From Calothrix sp. CSU_2_0 (lineage in GTDB: Bacteria > Cyanobacteriota > Cyanobacteriia > Cyanobacteriales > Nostocaceae), in NCBI GenBank assembly GCA_012034595.1, contig JAAUPE010000031.1, positions 1 to 56,358 on the forward strand: DNA of 56,358 bases, in the 5' to 3' direction. The notes beneath the pieces are model-generated. The model worked only from the letters and a program-made list of their open reading frames with translations, did not search any database and had not been told where the DNA came from. The translations under genes and the position numbers were made by a program. This document shows positions 28,671 to 37,650 of the stretch, piece by piece. Each line of letters starts with the position of its first letter. The first letter of the stretch is position 1.

Positions 28671-30021
28671 AGGTTGGCAATGTCACCTCTATACCATCTG
28701 CAATACTAATGGTGACTGTGAATTTCTCCTCCCAAGTTCCCACTACCGCCGTAAATAAATAGGAATTGACCTGTTGGGGTTCTACCTGTTGTTCGCTCAA
28801 AATTCCGGTTTTATCGCTGACCCGAAACTTCAAATTATTCGGTAAAACATTCGGTGCGGGTGCGCCTAAAATTAAAAATAAACTCCAGGTTTGGGGGTCA
28901 TCTTCTGTGGAAGAATTCCAGGCTACAGCGTATATTCGTAGGGAATTACCAGCCAAGTAAAAATTGTAATGTCCGCACCTGGCAATGTTGGGAATTTCCA
29001 CACCTTGAGTTTCCAATTGAGAGAGAATTGCAGCGAATTCTGCGGTAGGACTACGAAATTCCGTAGCAGGTGTTAAACCGATTAATTCCCAAGATAATGC
29101 TTCTCCAATTTCATCTAGCTCACCCCACATCCAACGTCCTAAATTTATCACTGGTTGGGTAATTAGCCGAATACGATCGCGTAGGTATTTTTGTAGGTTT
29201 TCAGTTCGTAGATTTTCGGTTCTAGAACTATTCGATACTGGGCTAATTTCTAACCTATTTGTTTGTAGTTGATATACCCATTCCAGCAAATCCGGGGACG
29301 TTACAACCGCACTTATTTGTTGCCAATTTAAAACTTGCCATAGTTCGACTGATGGTGTTTGCAATTGGGGTAGCAATTGGGTTAATTGATTTTCTAAAGT
29401 TGCTAATTCCTGTTGCCGATTGGTATCGATCGCGGGTAATTGTATTGCCTGTGGTTTCAGGATACGTAAATACAGTAAAATATTATTCGGTTCAATTTCA
29501 AACCAATCTAAGGGTATTTGATAACTGCCATCGACAATGGAATTAGTAAGAGAATAAATTCGCAGATAATCCTGCAATTGTTGATAATTGATTATTCCTC
29601 TGACCATTCCCGATTGTTCTTCTTCTCCAATTTCTACTAATACATAAAAATGTGGGATAAATTCGGGTAAATCGACAACCAACCTGGACAGAGAAATCTG
29701 TCGATCAAAGAGGCTATCAAGAGCGATCGTGCAAACCTTAAATTCTCCAATTTGTAAATTTGTCACAAACGGGAATACATTCGCAAGTTCGGGTTTGGCA
29801 ATGGTTGAATCTTGCCAATCAACGGTGAGATTATCATCCCGTTCTTCCAACCAGTTCTTTAAAATAAATAATCCCAAGGCATTCAAATAGGTTTGCCACT
29901 GATGCGATTCATCGGGTATATTTTGACTTAATTGAACGGCAATATCGATATCTGCCGGTTTAATGTTAATACTTTCTGTTGGTAAACGTTCAAATTCAAA
30001 GGATAAGGGAAGAGTATACAT
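28642..30021 (-). CDS. DUF1822 family protein
   Basis: A 459-residue cytoplasmic protein of the cyanobacterial DUF1822 family: MYTLPLSFEFERL start, WQTYLNALGLFILKNWL near residue 45, then PHFYVLVEIGEE, and LGRWMWGELDEIGEALSWELI in the middle. Function is unknown. Its gene overlaps the CHAT-CHASE2 gene by 29 bases and follows the sigma-like gene by 116 bases, an order that recurs in cyanobacteria, so the three probably act together. Confidence 0.85.
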   Translation of the reverse strand: MYTLPLSFEFERLPTESINIKPADIDIAVQLSQNIPDESHQWQTYLNALGLFILKNWLEERDDNLTVDWQDSTIAKPELANVFPFVTNLQIGEFKVCTIALDSLFDRQISLSRLVVDLPEFIPHFYVLVEIGEEEQSGMVRGIINYQQLQDYLRIYSLTNSIVDGSYQIPLDWFEIEPNNILLYLRILKPQAIQLPAIDTNRQQELATLENQLTQLLPQLQTPSVELWQVLNWQQISAVVTSPDLLEWVYQLQTNRLEISPVSNSSRTENLRTENLQKYLRDRIRLITQPVINLGRWMWGELDEIGEALSWELIGLTPATEFRSPTAEFAAILSQLETQGVEIPNIARCGHYNFYLAGNSLRIYAVAWNSSTEDDPQTWSLFLILGAPAPNVLPNNLKFRVSDKTGILSEQQVEPQQVNSYLFTAVVGTWEEKFTVTISIADGIEVTLPTFAFDIRQVG

Positions 30022-30107
30022 AATTTAGCGATAGGGGAAATAGGAGGGCTGGGGGATTTAGGAGACAAGAGGAATAAGGGAGACAAGGGAAGGGAGTAAG
30101 AAAAGAA

Positions 30108-30146
30108 AATATTAAAATCTAATATTAAAATCTAATATTAAAATCT
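30108..30146. repeat. 13-bp tandem repeat, 3 copies
   Basis: AATATTAAAATCT occurs three times in a row. The third copy contains the stop codon of the sigma-like gene (30138-30140), so the repeat expanded right at the gene's 3' end. Confidence 0.85.
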
Positions 30147-31559
30147 AATACTATCTATTTGCTGGCAAAGTCGTTGGGAGAAATAACTCATCTGACAATT
30201 ACTTTGCATACTCGCGGCTTCGACTTCGGCTTGGGAAATGACATTACCAATTTGTTCGTCGAGTAGTTCGGTGATTGTTAATTCCAAACTTACTAAGCTT
30301 GTAGGAGTAGAATATTTTTGTGCTAGCTCGATGACTTGTGCTTGTAATTTTGCTAGGGTTTGTTGACGGATATCGGCACGAAAATCCTTAAGTTTTAACA
30401 GACGGGCAACAGCATCTTGGGCGCGAAGATTTAACTGCTTGGCAATATTACCCATCGATAATCTCTGACAGTGAAATAATTGTAGTGCTGTTAAAAATTG
30501 CTGGGCTTTTCCGATATCTTTTTTTTGTAATTTATGCAAACGCAGTGCGATCGCAGTTTGAAAGGAACTATCGAGACAACTTGCCATTTGGTCGCGATAG
30601 TTTTTTAAAAAATCCTTAGTTTCGTCAACTTCTTCGCTGCGATTAATAATATTCTGTTGATTCAAATCGGGAATTTGTTCGACAAAAGTACTATTTTCGT
30701 ATAGCTCGTTATCGAGGGAAACCATTTTGAAAGAAGAATTTCTCGTATGCAACCGATACTCGCGCAATCGATCGGCTAGATTTTGTAATTTTTGCATAAC
30801 TATTTTTATGGATAATTTATCTAGGAATTCATGAATATCTTGGGTTTTTAAAATATCTAAAATAGCTTGTAATTGTTCTGCTGTAGGTGGGTTACATTTT
30901 CCCAATGATTTACGATCGGCACGTTGGCGCAATCGATCGGTACGATAAATTTTGTGATAGGCTGACAGCAATCCCCGATTTTGTTCGATTTCTGTTGTTG
31001 TTAAATAATGAAATTCTCCCAGAATCCTTGGGAGTTGTTCGGGTTTAGTATCATTGAGAATTGCCCAATCGCTCACCAGGTATAAGCCACAGTCGAGTAA
31101 ATATCTATTCAAGTCTTTATGCTGCCTCACCTTACGACCCGTCCAAGTTGACAAATTACTTTTATCTGGGTCAAAACTTGATAATATCTCCCGCCCCAAA
31201 CACTGATAGGAATCAGACGGTTCTAAGCTACCATCATCATCGAGAACATACACAAATAAATCGCGACTTGTAAAACCGTGGAAACTACCAAACTGCTGTT
31301 CTAAAGAGAGGCAAACTCGTTCAATTTGCCAAGAAATAAAACAGAGTAAACAACGTTGGGCTATTAAAGAATAACAGGAAGAATTCGCTTGAGATAATTG
31401 TAATAATCGCTTTTGAATTGTAATATCCGATTCCGAAATAGTTTCACTAACATCGGCAAATGTTTCTTTAAAAAACACCTTTGCCGCCTGAATCTCTTTA
31501 AGTTTGCGTTTACCATCATTACCTAGAAAAACGAGAGTATAGTATTTTTGATTTCCCAT
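30138..31559 (-). CDS. Sigma-70-like / regulatory protein heading the CHAT-CHASE2 operon
   Basis: A 473-residue cytoplasmic protein. The segment CLGREILSSFDPDKSNLSTWTGRKVRQHKDLNRYLLDCG resembles sigma region 2 (pattern F.PxxxxLxxW), and MGNIAKQLNLRAQDAVARLLKLKDFRAD resembles a helix-turn-helix. It is far from classical sigma factors, so calling it a sigma factor is inference from these segments and from the usual annotation of this operon position. No signal peptide or membrane segment. A divergent promoter region with two TATGCAG arms lies upstream. Confidence 0.6.
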   Translation of the reverse strand: MGNQKYYTLVFLGNDGKRKLKEIQAAKVFFKETFADVSETISESDITIQKRLLQLSQANSSCYSLIAQRCLLCFISWQIERVCLSLEQQFGSFHGFTSRDLFVYVLDDDGSLEPSDSYQCLGREILSSFDPDKSNLSTWTGRKVRQHKDLNRYLLDCGLYLVSDWAILNDTKPEQLPRILGEFHYLTTTEIEQNRGLLSAYHKIYRTDRLRQRADRKSLGKCNPPTAEQLQAILDILKTQDIHEFLDKLSIKIVMQKLQNLADRLREYRLHTRNSSFKMVSLDNELYENSTFVEQIPDLNQQNIINRSEEVDETKDFLKNYRDQMASCLDSSFQTAIALRLHKLQKKDIGKAQQFLTALQLFHCQRLSMGNIAKQLNLRAQDAVARLLKLKDFRADIRQQTLAKLQAQVIELAQKYSTPTSLVSLELTITELLDEQIGNVISQAEVEAASMQSNCQMSYFSQRLCQQIDSIRF

Positions 31560-31671
31560 GTTCCTATAATTTTCTAATGTTTGACTTGCACTTACCCCCC
31601 ATATTCAATCATCTATTTTTCCCTAAAATATCCATAAAATCGTCCATATTACTTCCTAGCTCTCATAACCT

Positions 31672-31752
31672 GGGGGGTATGCAGGTTTGCGTATATATGC
31701 AATTAATCTTATTTACGATCGCCTACAGTAATAATTTTTCTGCATACCCCCC
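31672..31752. promoter_or_regulatory. Inverted TATGCAG element (site b)
   Basis: GGGGGGTATGCAG (31672-31684) is perfectly inverted as CTGCATACCCCCC (31740-31752). It sits in the divergent gap between the sigma-like gene and the lipoprotein gene. TAAGCGGTTGG (31794-31804) and GGCAAATCCTCCC follow; the first is shared with the 38.8-kb copy, the second with the 25.1-kb copy. The arms could form a long hairpin in RNA or bind a dimeric regulator. Confidence 0.6.
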
Positions 31753-31885
31753 TTTTGCACTAGAAATAGATATAGATATGGAATAGATATAGATAAGCGG
31801 TTGGGCAAATCCTCCCAGATTGCGATCGCATTTATTCCTATAGAAGTATTACACTTAACATCCAACGGTATCGTCAGTAAATACA

Positions 31886-33094
31886 ATGTTGCCGATTTTA
31901 CCTATCCTTGGTTATCGATTTTGGCTTAAGAATGGTGATTTATCAGGATATTCATGGCGTATGTTGAAACCCAGACTATTTTCTGCGACTGCGGTTAGGG
32001 TAGTAATACTCACAAGCTGCTTAGGTGCGATCGCAACTGGATGTGCAAATTCAATAGCCTCCAATTCCCAGACACCAAACCCCCAATCGAGCGATCGTAA
32101 TCCACCAGCATCGGTTGAAAAGACTTCCGAACAAACCTCAACCAGCAACAAATCCGGCGAGAAACGCCGCAGCAGGAGACAAAACTCCAACTCCCAGTCT
32201 CTAAAACCTAATCTCCGCGAGGGAATGTCCTATCAAAAAGCGCGGCAGTTATTGTTACAGCAGGGATGGAAACCTCACTTACAGGGAGATGAAGCCAATC
32301 TGAATAATATTACTGTTAGAGAATTATACGATTACGGTTATGTGGAAATCAAAGATTGTTCCGGAACTGGGGTTGGTGCTTGTTTATTCGAGTTTATTAA
32401 TCAGTCTGAAGATATTTTATCTGTCTCCACAAGAGCTGTGAGTGCAAATAATAAGGAAAGAGAAATTTGGCGATGGTCAATTGAAAGGAAAACTAACAAC
32501 AATCAAGGCTATTCATCTACTCATCAATACTCTCAAAAACCACCATTCATCGGCAAGAGATTTTTTAATTTTGCTGGTGGCAATGGTACGGGGCAATCGA
32601 TTACTATTTTAGCAGATGGAACGACGAGCGTACAATTTCATGGCAAATTTGAAAGCCCAGTTTTATATCGAGGAAAATATACAAATCCGATTAATTTACA
32701 AGATGGTAGTGGGGAATCACTATTATTAAAAGATGGCAAGATATATCTTCTAAATGGTGATGGAAAAATTCCCCCAGATTGCCAAGATGGTGGTAAACCC
32801 TGTGTCTCAGATTTGGTCGCATCGACTTCTGAAACTCAAGAGCCAGTAGAAACTACTAATATTCAAGATGGGTATTATGTTTTGGGAGGAACAGGTCAAG
32901 GATTGGAAGTACGGGGAAAAAAATATCGCTATTACGACGAGGGAGGAGAAAAAGAATGGCGAGATATTGGCGAATTGAAATCGATTAAAGCAGGGTTAAT
33001 TTTTGATGGTCAACAATATTGGTGTCTTCCTCCCGATCGCGAAGTTGGAGTCTGTACGGAAAATGGTTGGAAAAAATATGCAAATAACCCTTAG
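31886..33094 (+). CDS. Lipoprotein-like secreted protein with C-terminal repeat module
   Basis: A 402-residue frame. The more likely start is ATG 31961 (MLKPRLFSATAVRVV), which gives a hydrophobic segment ending in a lipobox-like ATGC (ILTSCLGAIATGCAN). A Ser/Asn/Gln-rich linker follows, then GMSYQKARQLLLQQGWKPHLQGD and a region with paired Cys. The last 95 residues (KPCVSDLVAST, YRYYDEGGEKEWRDI, GVCTENGWKKY) are repeated in the next gene. The family is unknown to me. Probably surface-attached. Confidence 0.7.
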   Translation: MLPILPILGYRFWLKNGDLSGYSWRMLKPRLFSATAVRVVILTSCLGAIATGCANSIASNSQTPNPQSSDRNPPASVEKTSEQTSTSNKSGEKRRSRRQNSNSQSLKPNLREGMSYQKARQLLLQQGWKPHLQGDEANLNNITVRELYDYGYVEIKDCSGTGVGACLFEFINQSEDILSVSTRAVSANNKEREIWRWSIERKTNNNQGYSSTHQYSQKPPFIGKRFFNFAGGNGTGQSITILADGTTSVQFHGKFESPVLYRGKYTNPINLQDGSGESLLLKDGKIYLLNGDGKIPPDCQDGGKPCVSDLVASTSETQEPVETTNIQDGYYVLGGTGQGLEVRGKKYRYYDEGGEKEWRDIGELKSIKAGLIFDGQQYWCLPPDREVGVCTENGWKKYANNP

Positions 33095-33638
33095 AATTAC
33101 GTTAATCTTATTTCTGATTAACTCTATATTTTTACCTGCAAAAGCGACAGCGATCGCAATCAAAAATCCTGACAAAAATTCCCTATTTACATTTATAAAT
33201 CCCAATGGAGATGCCCTATTTGTCCCCGCAAGGTCAGTGAGTGCAAATAATGGTGATGATAAACCTTGTGTCTCAGATTTGCTCGCATCAACTTGCGAAA
33301 CTCCAGAGCTAGTTCAAACTACTAATATTCAAGATGGAAATTATATCACCGAAATTGGACTGGGAATAGACCCAAGGATAGGGTTAGAAGTACAGGGAAA
33401 CCAATATCGCTATTACGACGAATACGAAAAGAAAGAATGGCGAGATATTCGCGAGTTGAAATCGATCGAACCAGGGTTAATTTTTGACGACAATCAATAT
33501 TGGTGCAACCCTCCCAATCATGATGATGGAGTCTGTACGGAAAATGGATGGGAAAGATATCAAAATTTGGGATATCCAAAAATTTTAGATTTTGAATTTT
33601 GGATTATTCTCGCACAACTAAATTATTTCACTAATTAA
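33078..33638 (+). CDS. Secreted paralog of the preceding protein's C-terminal module
   Basis: ATG 33078, overlapping the previous gene by 17 bases, starts a signal peptide (MQITLRITLILFLINSIFLPAKA). A longer frame from 33003 is less likely. The 186-residue product repeats the module of the upstream protein: KPCVSDLLAST, TTNIQDGNY, YRYYDEYEKKEWRDI and GVCTENGWERY. The close match and overlap point to partial tandem duplication. The function is unknown; the conserved Cys suggest an oxidising, extracytoplasmic setting. Confidence 0.7.
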   Translation: MQITLRITLILFLINSIFLPAKATAIAIKNPDKNSLFTFINPNGDALFVPARSVSANNGDDKPCVSDLLASTCETPELVQTTNIQDGNYITEIGLGIDPRIGLEVQGNQYRYYDEYEKKEWRDIRELKSIEPGLIFDDNQYWCNPPNHDDGVCTENGWERYQNLGYPKILDFEFWIILAQLNYFTN

Positions 33639-33646
33639 ATAAAAAG

Positions 33647-34873
33647 ATGAAAAAACTAAACTTGATTTTGGCAAGCATTACTTGTTTTGGCTTAGTATTT
33701 ATCCCTAAATTGGCAACTGCAAATCCACAAAATAAAGCCAAAGAGCCGAACAGTTTTCTGGATTGGTGTCAGCAAAAATCTCAGCAACCACCAGAAACCC
33801 AGCGAATAATCCAACTCTTACTCAAGTCGGCAGAAGAACAGGATTGTACAAAAGCGCATAAAAAACTCCATAGCCGCACCGAACTTTCTCTTAGTGATGA
33901 GAATCTGAGCGACATTAGACCATTATCTGGGTTGACCAATTTAACGCATCTCAACTTAGGTGTGAGCAAAATCTCTAATATCAAACCATTATCAAAATTG
34001 AGCAATTTAATCGAGCTGAACCTGAGTAATAATGAAATTAAAGATATCACGCCCCTGGCAAAATTAACTAAATTAAAAAAACTTGAAATCAGGCGCAACA
34101 ACATTGTTGCTATCCAACCATTATCAAGCTTAGTCAACTTGCGTGAGTTGGATTTGACTGACAATCAAATTAATAATATTCAGGCATTAGCTAACTTAAA
34201 CAATTTGAAAAGCATTCTTCTTTTTCGCAATCAAGTTAGTAATATTCAACCATTATCTCGTCTAACAAAAATAACCAGTCTGGGCTTGAGCGACAACAAA
34301 ATAAATGATATTCAACCCCTTACGGCTCTAACCAATTTGACTAGCCTTTATCTGGGAAGTAATCAAATAAGCAATATCCAACCAATATTAAAGTTAAATA
34401 AGTTGACTAACGTTTCGCTAGAGGGAAATAAAATCAGTAACATAAATCCATTATTGAGTTTGAAAAAATTACGTTTCTTAGGTTTGGATGAAAACCCGAT
34501 CGCAGATGTCAAACTCCTTAGCAAATTTACAAATTTGAAAACTCTCAGTATCAAGAATATCAAAATGAGTGATATCCAACCTCTATCAAACCTCGTCAAT
34601 ATAGAAGTACTTTATCTAAATGGTAATCAAATTAGTAATCTTCAAGCATTATCTGGTTTAAAAAATTTGAGTACCCTAGATTTAAGCAATAATCAAATCG
34701 TTGATGTCACACCTTTAGCGGGGTTCAAAAATCTCTATCAACTTAGTCTAATGTATAATCGCATTGTTGATGTTAAGCCCCTATCAAGCTTGAATACTTT
34801 ATATCTTTATTTGGATAATAATCCGATTAAAGACAAAACTTGTCCAATTAAAAATGCTATATGCAGCTTTTAA
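33647..34873 (+). CDS. Secreted leucine-rich-repeat protein (copy 1)
   Basis: A 408-residue protein. Signal peptide at 1-25 (LILASITCFGLVFIPKLATA), then a helical cap with two Cys (WCQQKSQ and EEQDCTKAH), then about 13 internalin-like 22-residue LRRs (pattern LTNLTxLxLsxNqIsnIqPL), ended by a Cys-containing cap (CPIKNAICSF). LRRs of this class are protein-binding solenoids. It lies 8 bases after the previous gene and is followed by a paralog, so a small operon is likely. Confidence 0.88.
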   Translation: MKKLNLILASITCFGLVFIPKLATANPQNKAKEPNSFLDWCQQKSQQPPETQRIIQLLLKSAEEQDCTKAHKKLHSRTELSLSDENLSDIRPLSGLTNLTHLNLGVSKISNIKPLSKLSNLIELNLSNNEIKDITPLAKLTKLKKLEIRRNNIVAIQPLSSLVNLRELDLTDNQINNIQALANLNNLKSILLFRNQVSNIQPLSRLTKITSLGLSDNKINDIQPLTALTNLTSLYLGSNQISNIQPILKLNKLTNVSLEGNKISNINPLLSLKKLRFLGLDENPIADVKLLSKFTNLKTLSIKNIKMSDIQPLSNLVNIEVLYLNGNQISNLQALSGLKNLSTLDLSNNQIVDVTPLAGFKNLYQLSLMYNRIVDVKPLSSLNTLYLYLDNNPIKDKTCPIKNAICSF

Positions 34874-34966
34874 ATATTACCTTCATTGCCAAATATGTAG
34901 TTACTTAAGTTACTTAATTCACCATCTTACGTACAAGCTTTTTACTAATACCGATCGTCAAAATAT

Positions 34967-36238
34967 ATGCGAACAACATTGAATTTACTAACTATTACAT
35001 TTGCCAGCGTAATGTTATTTAGTAGTCCTTCCTGGGCAAATACTCCAAATTTCATAAACTCATGTCGTCAAAAGTCCCAATTAGCCCCAGAGATTAAACG
35101 CACAGTTGAAGCATTACTGGAAGAGGTCAGAGAAAAAGACTGCGTCAAAGCAAATCAAAAATTGAATAACTTGACCAGGCTCCATCTTAATAACAAAAAA
35201 ATCAGTGACATTCGACTATTAACTCAATTTACAAAGTTAACCGAATTAATCTTGAGTACAAATGCCATTAGTAATATCGAACCCTTGGCAAAATTAACAA
35301 ATTTGACTAGTCTGCGGATAGATAACAATCAAATCAAAGACATAAAACCTTTATCTAAGCTATCAAAATTAACCTTCCTCAGATTAAATGGAAATCGAAT
35401 CATTGATATTACCCCACTATCTAAACTCAATCAATTGACAAAATTGCAATCTGAAGAGAATCAAATCAATAATATTCAAGCATTGTCTGGATTAACTAAT
35501 TTGCAATCAATTAAACTGAACAATAATAAAATTACTGATATACAACCGTTATCGAGATTAACAAACCTCACCGATCTATACCTGGGAGAAAACCAAATTA
35601 GTAATCTTCAACCTCTAATAGGACTAACTAATTTAACTAGTTTAAGTCTTAGAATCAATCAAATTGAAAATATACAACCAATATCGGGCTTACGAAACTT
35701 AAAATCACTCTGGCTCGACAAAAATAAACTCAAAAATATTCAACCCTTATCTGGCTTAAACAGCTTGACCTTTCTCGGTTTGGAGGGTAATCAACTTAGC
35801 GATATTCAAGCGATCGCAAATTTATCGAATCTACAAATGCTCAACCTCACCAAAAATAAAATTACGAATCTTCAACCCCTATCCAGTCTGAAAGATTTGA
35901 GAGTACTTTTTCTAGAGAGTAATCAAATTGTTGATGTTAAACCACTCGCTGGATTCACACGGTTAGTGCGTGTTGTTTTGACAGATAATCAAATAGTTGA
36001 TACTCAGCCATTATCATCTCTCAAAATATTGAATACTCTGGAGTTAGATAAAAATAAAATAGTTGATATTACACCCCTAACGAAATTAACACAATTAGGT
36101 GTTCTCTCCTTGAGAAATAACCAAATAGTTGAGATTGAGGCTTTATCAGCCTTGAAAAATCTAGTTTATCTACATCTAGGAAACAACCCAATCCCAGAAA
36201 ACATTTGCCCAGTAGAAGTATATAAATGTACTTTTTAA
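34967..36238 (+). CDS. Secreted leucine-rich-repeat protein (copy 2)
   Basis: A 423-residue paralog of the preceding LRR protein with the same plan: signal peptide (LLTITFASVMLFSSPSWA), cap with CRQKSQ and EKDCVKAN, about 14 LRRs of 22 residues and a C-terminal Cys cap (CPVEVYKCTF). The repeats differ enough from copy 1 that ligand specificity may differ. Next gene starts 3 bases after the stop. Confidence 0.88.
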   Translation: MRTTLNLLTITFASVMLFSSPSWANTPNFINSCRQKSQLAPEIKRTVEALLEEVREKDCVKANQKLNNLTRLHLNNKKISDIRLLTQFTKLTELILSTNAISNIEPLAKLTNLTSLRIDNNQIKDIKPLSKLSKLTFLRLNGNRIIDITPLSKLNQLTKLQSEENQINNIQALSGLTNLQSIKLNNNKITDIQPLSRLTNLTDLYLGENQISNLQPLIGLTNLTSLSLRINQIENIQPISGLRNLKSLWLDKNKLKNIQPLSGLNSLTFLGLEGNQLSDIQAIANLSNLQMLNLTKNKITNLQPLSSLKDLRVLFLESNQIVDVKPLAGFTRLVRVVLTDNQIVDTQPLSSLKILNTLELDKNKIVDITPLTKLTQLGVLSLRNNQIVEIEALSALKNLVYLHLGNNPIPENICPVEVYKCTF

Positions 36239-36241
36239 AAA

Positions 36242-36679
36242 ATGAATAAATATTTATTTCTGATACTTTGGAGCTTAGTTAGTCCATTTTGCTTGGGACT
36301 AATCGTTAAATTAAATACATCCGGGTGGAATCCTGGGAGCGGAATTTCAATATTAGCGATCGCTCTTAATTTAGCTTACTGGGTGCTTTTGGGAATTTTG
36401 CAAGCGGGGTTACTATTCTGGGAGTTTAAAGATAAGCAACTATCCTGGCAATGGTTTCTAAAAACGAGTATTACAGGTTTTTTTCATCAGGTTTTTTCTA
36501 AACTAACGCAAAGTGCTTTTGTCGCTGGTAAATTTGCGTCAACTTGTTCGACATTTGTAACATCTAGTCGGAGAATAAATACATCACTATCAGTTATTTC
36601 CAGGCTGATTCGTCCGCTTAACCGAACATGCTTCCGAAATAGGTTGTTTGTGTTTCTACCATCGTTGAACCGCAAATAA
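36242..36679 (+). CDS. Truncated small membrane protein
   Basis: A 145-residue frame. Residues 1-80 hold two to three membrane helices (YLFLILWSLVSPFCLGLIV, ISILAIALNLAYWVLLGIL, AGLLFWEF). After residue 80 the sequence becomes basic and Ser/Arg-rich and runs antisense to the convergent gene at 36487-36879. This suggests the original 3' end was lost and the frame now reads into neighbouring DNA. It starts 3 bases after the LRR gene. Confidence 0.5.
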   Translation: MNKYLFLILWSLVSPFCLGLIVKLNTSGWNPGSGISILAIALNLAYWVLLGILQAGLLFWEFKDKQLSWQWFLKTSITGFFHQVFSKLTQSAFVAGKFASTCSTFVTSSRRINTSLSVISRLIRPLNRTCFRNRLFVFLPSLNRK

Positions 36680-36879
36680 ATACGTTCAGATGATGAATTC
36701 TCGATGAACTGACTACCGCTACGTAAATCATCCAGAGGATATGAAGCTGAATCTACTTCTAATTGACCAGTACAAGCTACTAATGGGGGGCGTTCTGTGT
36801 ATAAATTCGTGAAAAAATAGCCGAGGAAAATTCCCAAAATAAATACAATCGGCGATCGCGCTTTTATCGTCTTAGCCAT
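36487..36879 (-). CDS. Small membrane-anchored protein of unknown function
   Basis: A 130-residue protein with one N-terminal membrane segment (SPIVFILGIFLGYFF) and an extracytoplasmic rest with two Cys (VACTG, ALCVS), ending at EKT. It has no relatives I recognise. Convergent with, and overlapping by 193 bases, the truncated membrane protein at 36242; this one reads more like a real protein in that overlap. Confidence 0.55.
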   Translation of the reverse strand: MAKTIKARSPIVFILGIFLGYFFTNLYTERPPLVACTGQLEVDSASYPLDDLRSGSQFIENSSSERIYLRFNDGRNTNNLFRKHVRLSGRISLEITDSDVFILRLDVTNVEQVDANLPATKALCVSLEKT

Positions 36880-37001
36880 AACTAAAAATCAGGTGTTGCA
36901 AAGTAATAATTTATGCTTGATGATTTGCATGTGTTTTTAGGATGCAATTTTCAATCAATCCACATACCCAAATGTCATTATCAAGAAGAGAAAACTTAAC
37001 G

Positions 37002-37586
37002 TTAAAAAATGATTAGTCCCAATCCAGCGATCGCAGCCAATAAAGCTGGAGTTATATGTTTGGTTTGATGATTTTGACCTGGAAAAAATCTTCGCGAGTA
37101 AAAAAACACAGAATCCGCCACATTTAAACCACTCAATACTGATACAAGTCCCCACAAAAGTGCTAATAAAGATACATCTGCTCCTGGATCGTCAAAAACT
37201 CGTGCAGTCGGAAAAGGTTTGATGGCATACTTGAGTGCGGCAATTTGGATTGGTGTTAACTCTAAACCTTCAATTTCAACATATTCCAGTGCCGATGCTT
37301 GTGACCATCGACAGGTAGGTGTTTGTTTGCCAAATCTAGCTCTACACTTCAGGGATGGAGGTTCAACTTCTTCGATGACTAGTGTTTGATTGAGGATGGG
37401 AATTTCGCAGTGTAAATTTTGACTTAAGCGACAATGAATCAAATGCAAAGGAACAGTAATCGATTGTTCATCTTTGGTGGAAATAGATAATTCAAAGTAT
37501 GGACTTGGTAAGCGATCGCGAATCATCAATAGTGGGAGCAAACACACGAAGATAAAATTCAAAAGCAAGGATTTTTTGCGTTGCAT
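37002..37586 (-). CDS. Membrane protein of unknown function
   Basis: A 194-residue protein: N-terminal hydrophobic segment (LLLNFIFVCLLPLLMI), a soluble middle with several Cys (HCRLSQNLHCEIP, KCRARFG, TCRWSQ), and two C-terminal hydrophobic helices (LLALLWGLVSVLSGL, ALLAAIAGLGLIIF). I do not recognise the family. It is co-directional with the EEP hydrolase gene that ends 65 bases upstream of its start. Confidence 0.6.
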   Translation of the reverse strand: MQRKKSLLLNFIFVCLLPLLMIRDRLPSPYFELSISTKDEQSITVPLHLIHCRLSQNLHCEIPILNQTLVIEEVEPPSLKCRARFGKQTPTCRWSQASALEYVEIEGLELTPIQIAALKYAIKPFPTARVFDDPGADVSLLALLWGLVSVLSGLNVADSVFFYSRRFFPGQNHQTKHITPALLAAIAGLGLIIF

Positions 37587-37650
37587 GAGTTTATTTATTC
37601 ACCCGTTTGCTATTAAATCTTATAGCGACTGGATTTTAGGTTTTGGATTT

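Noticed and set aside
31672-31752. Insertion sequence ends
   Set aside because: Only 55 bases lie between the arms and there is no target-site duplication, so the arms are treated as a regulatory or repeat element.
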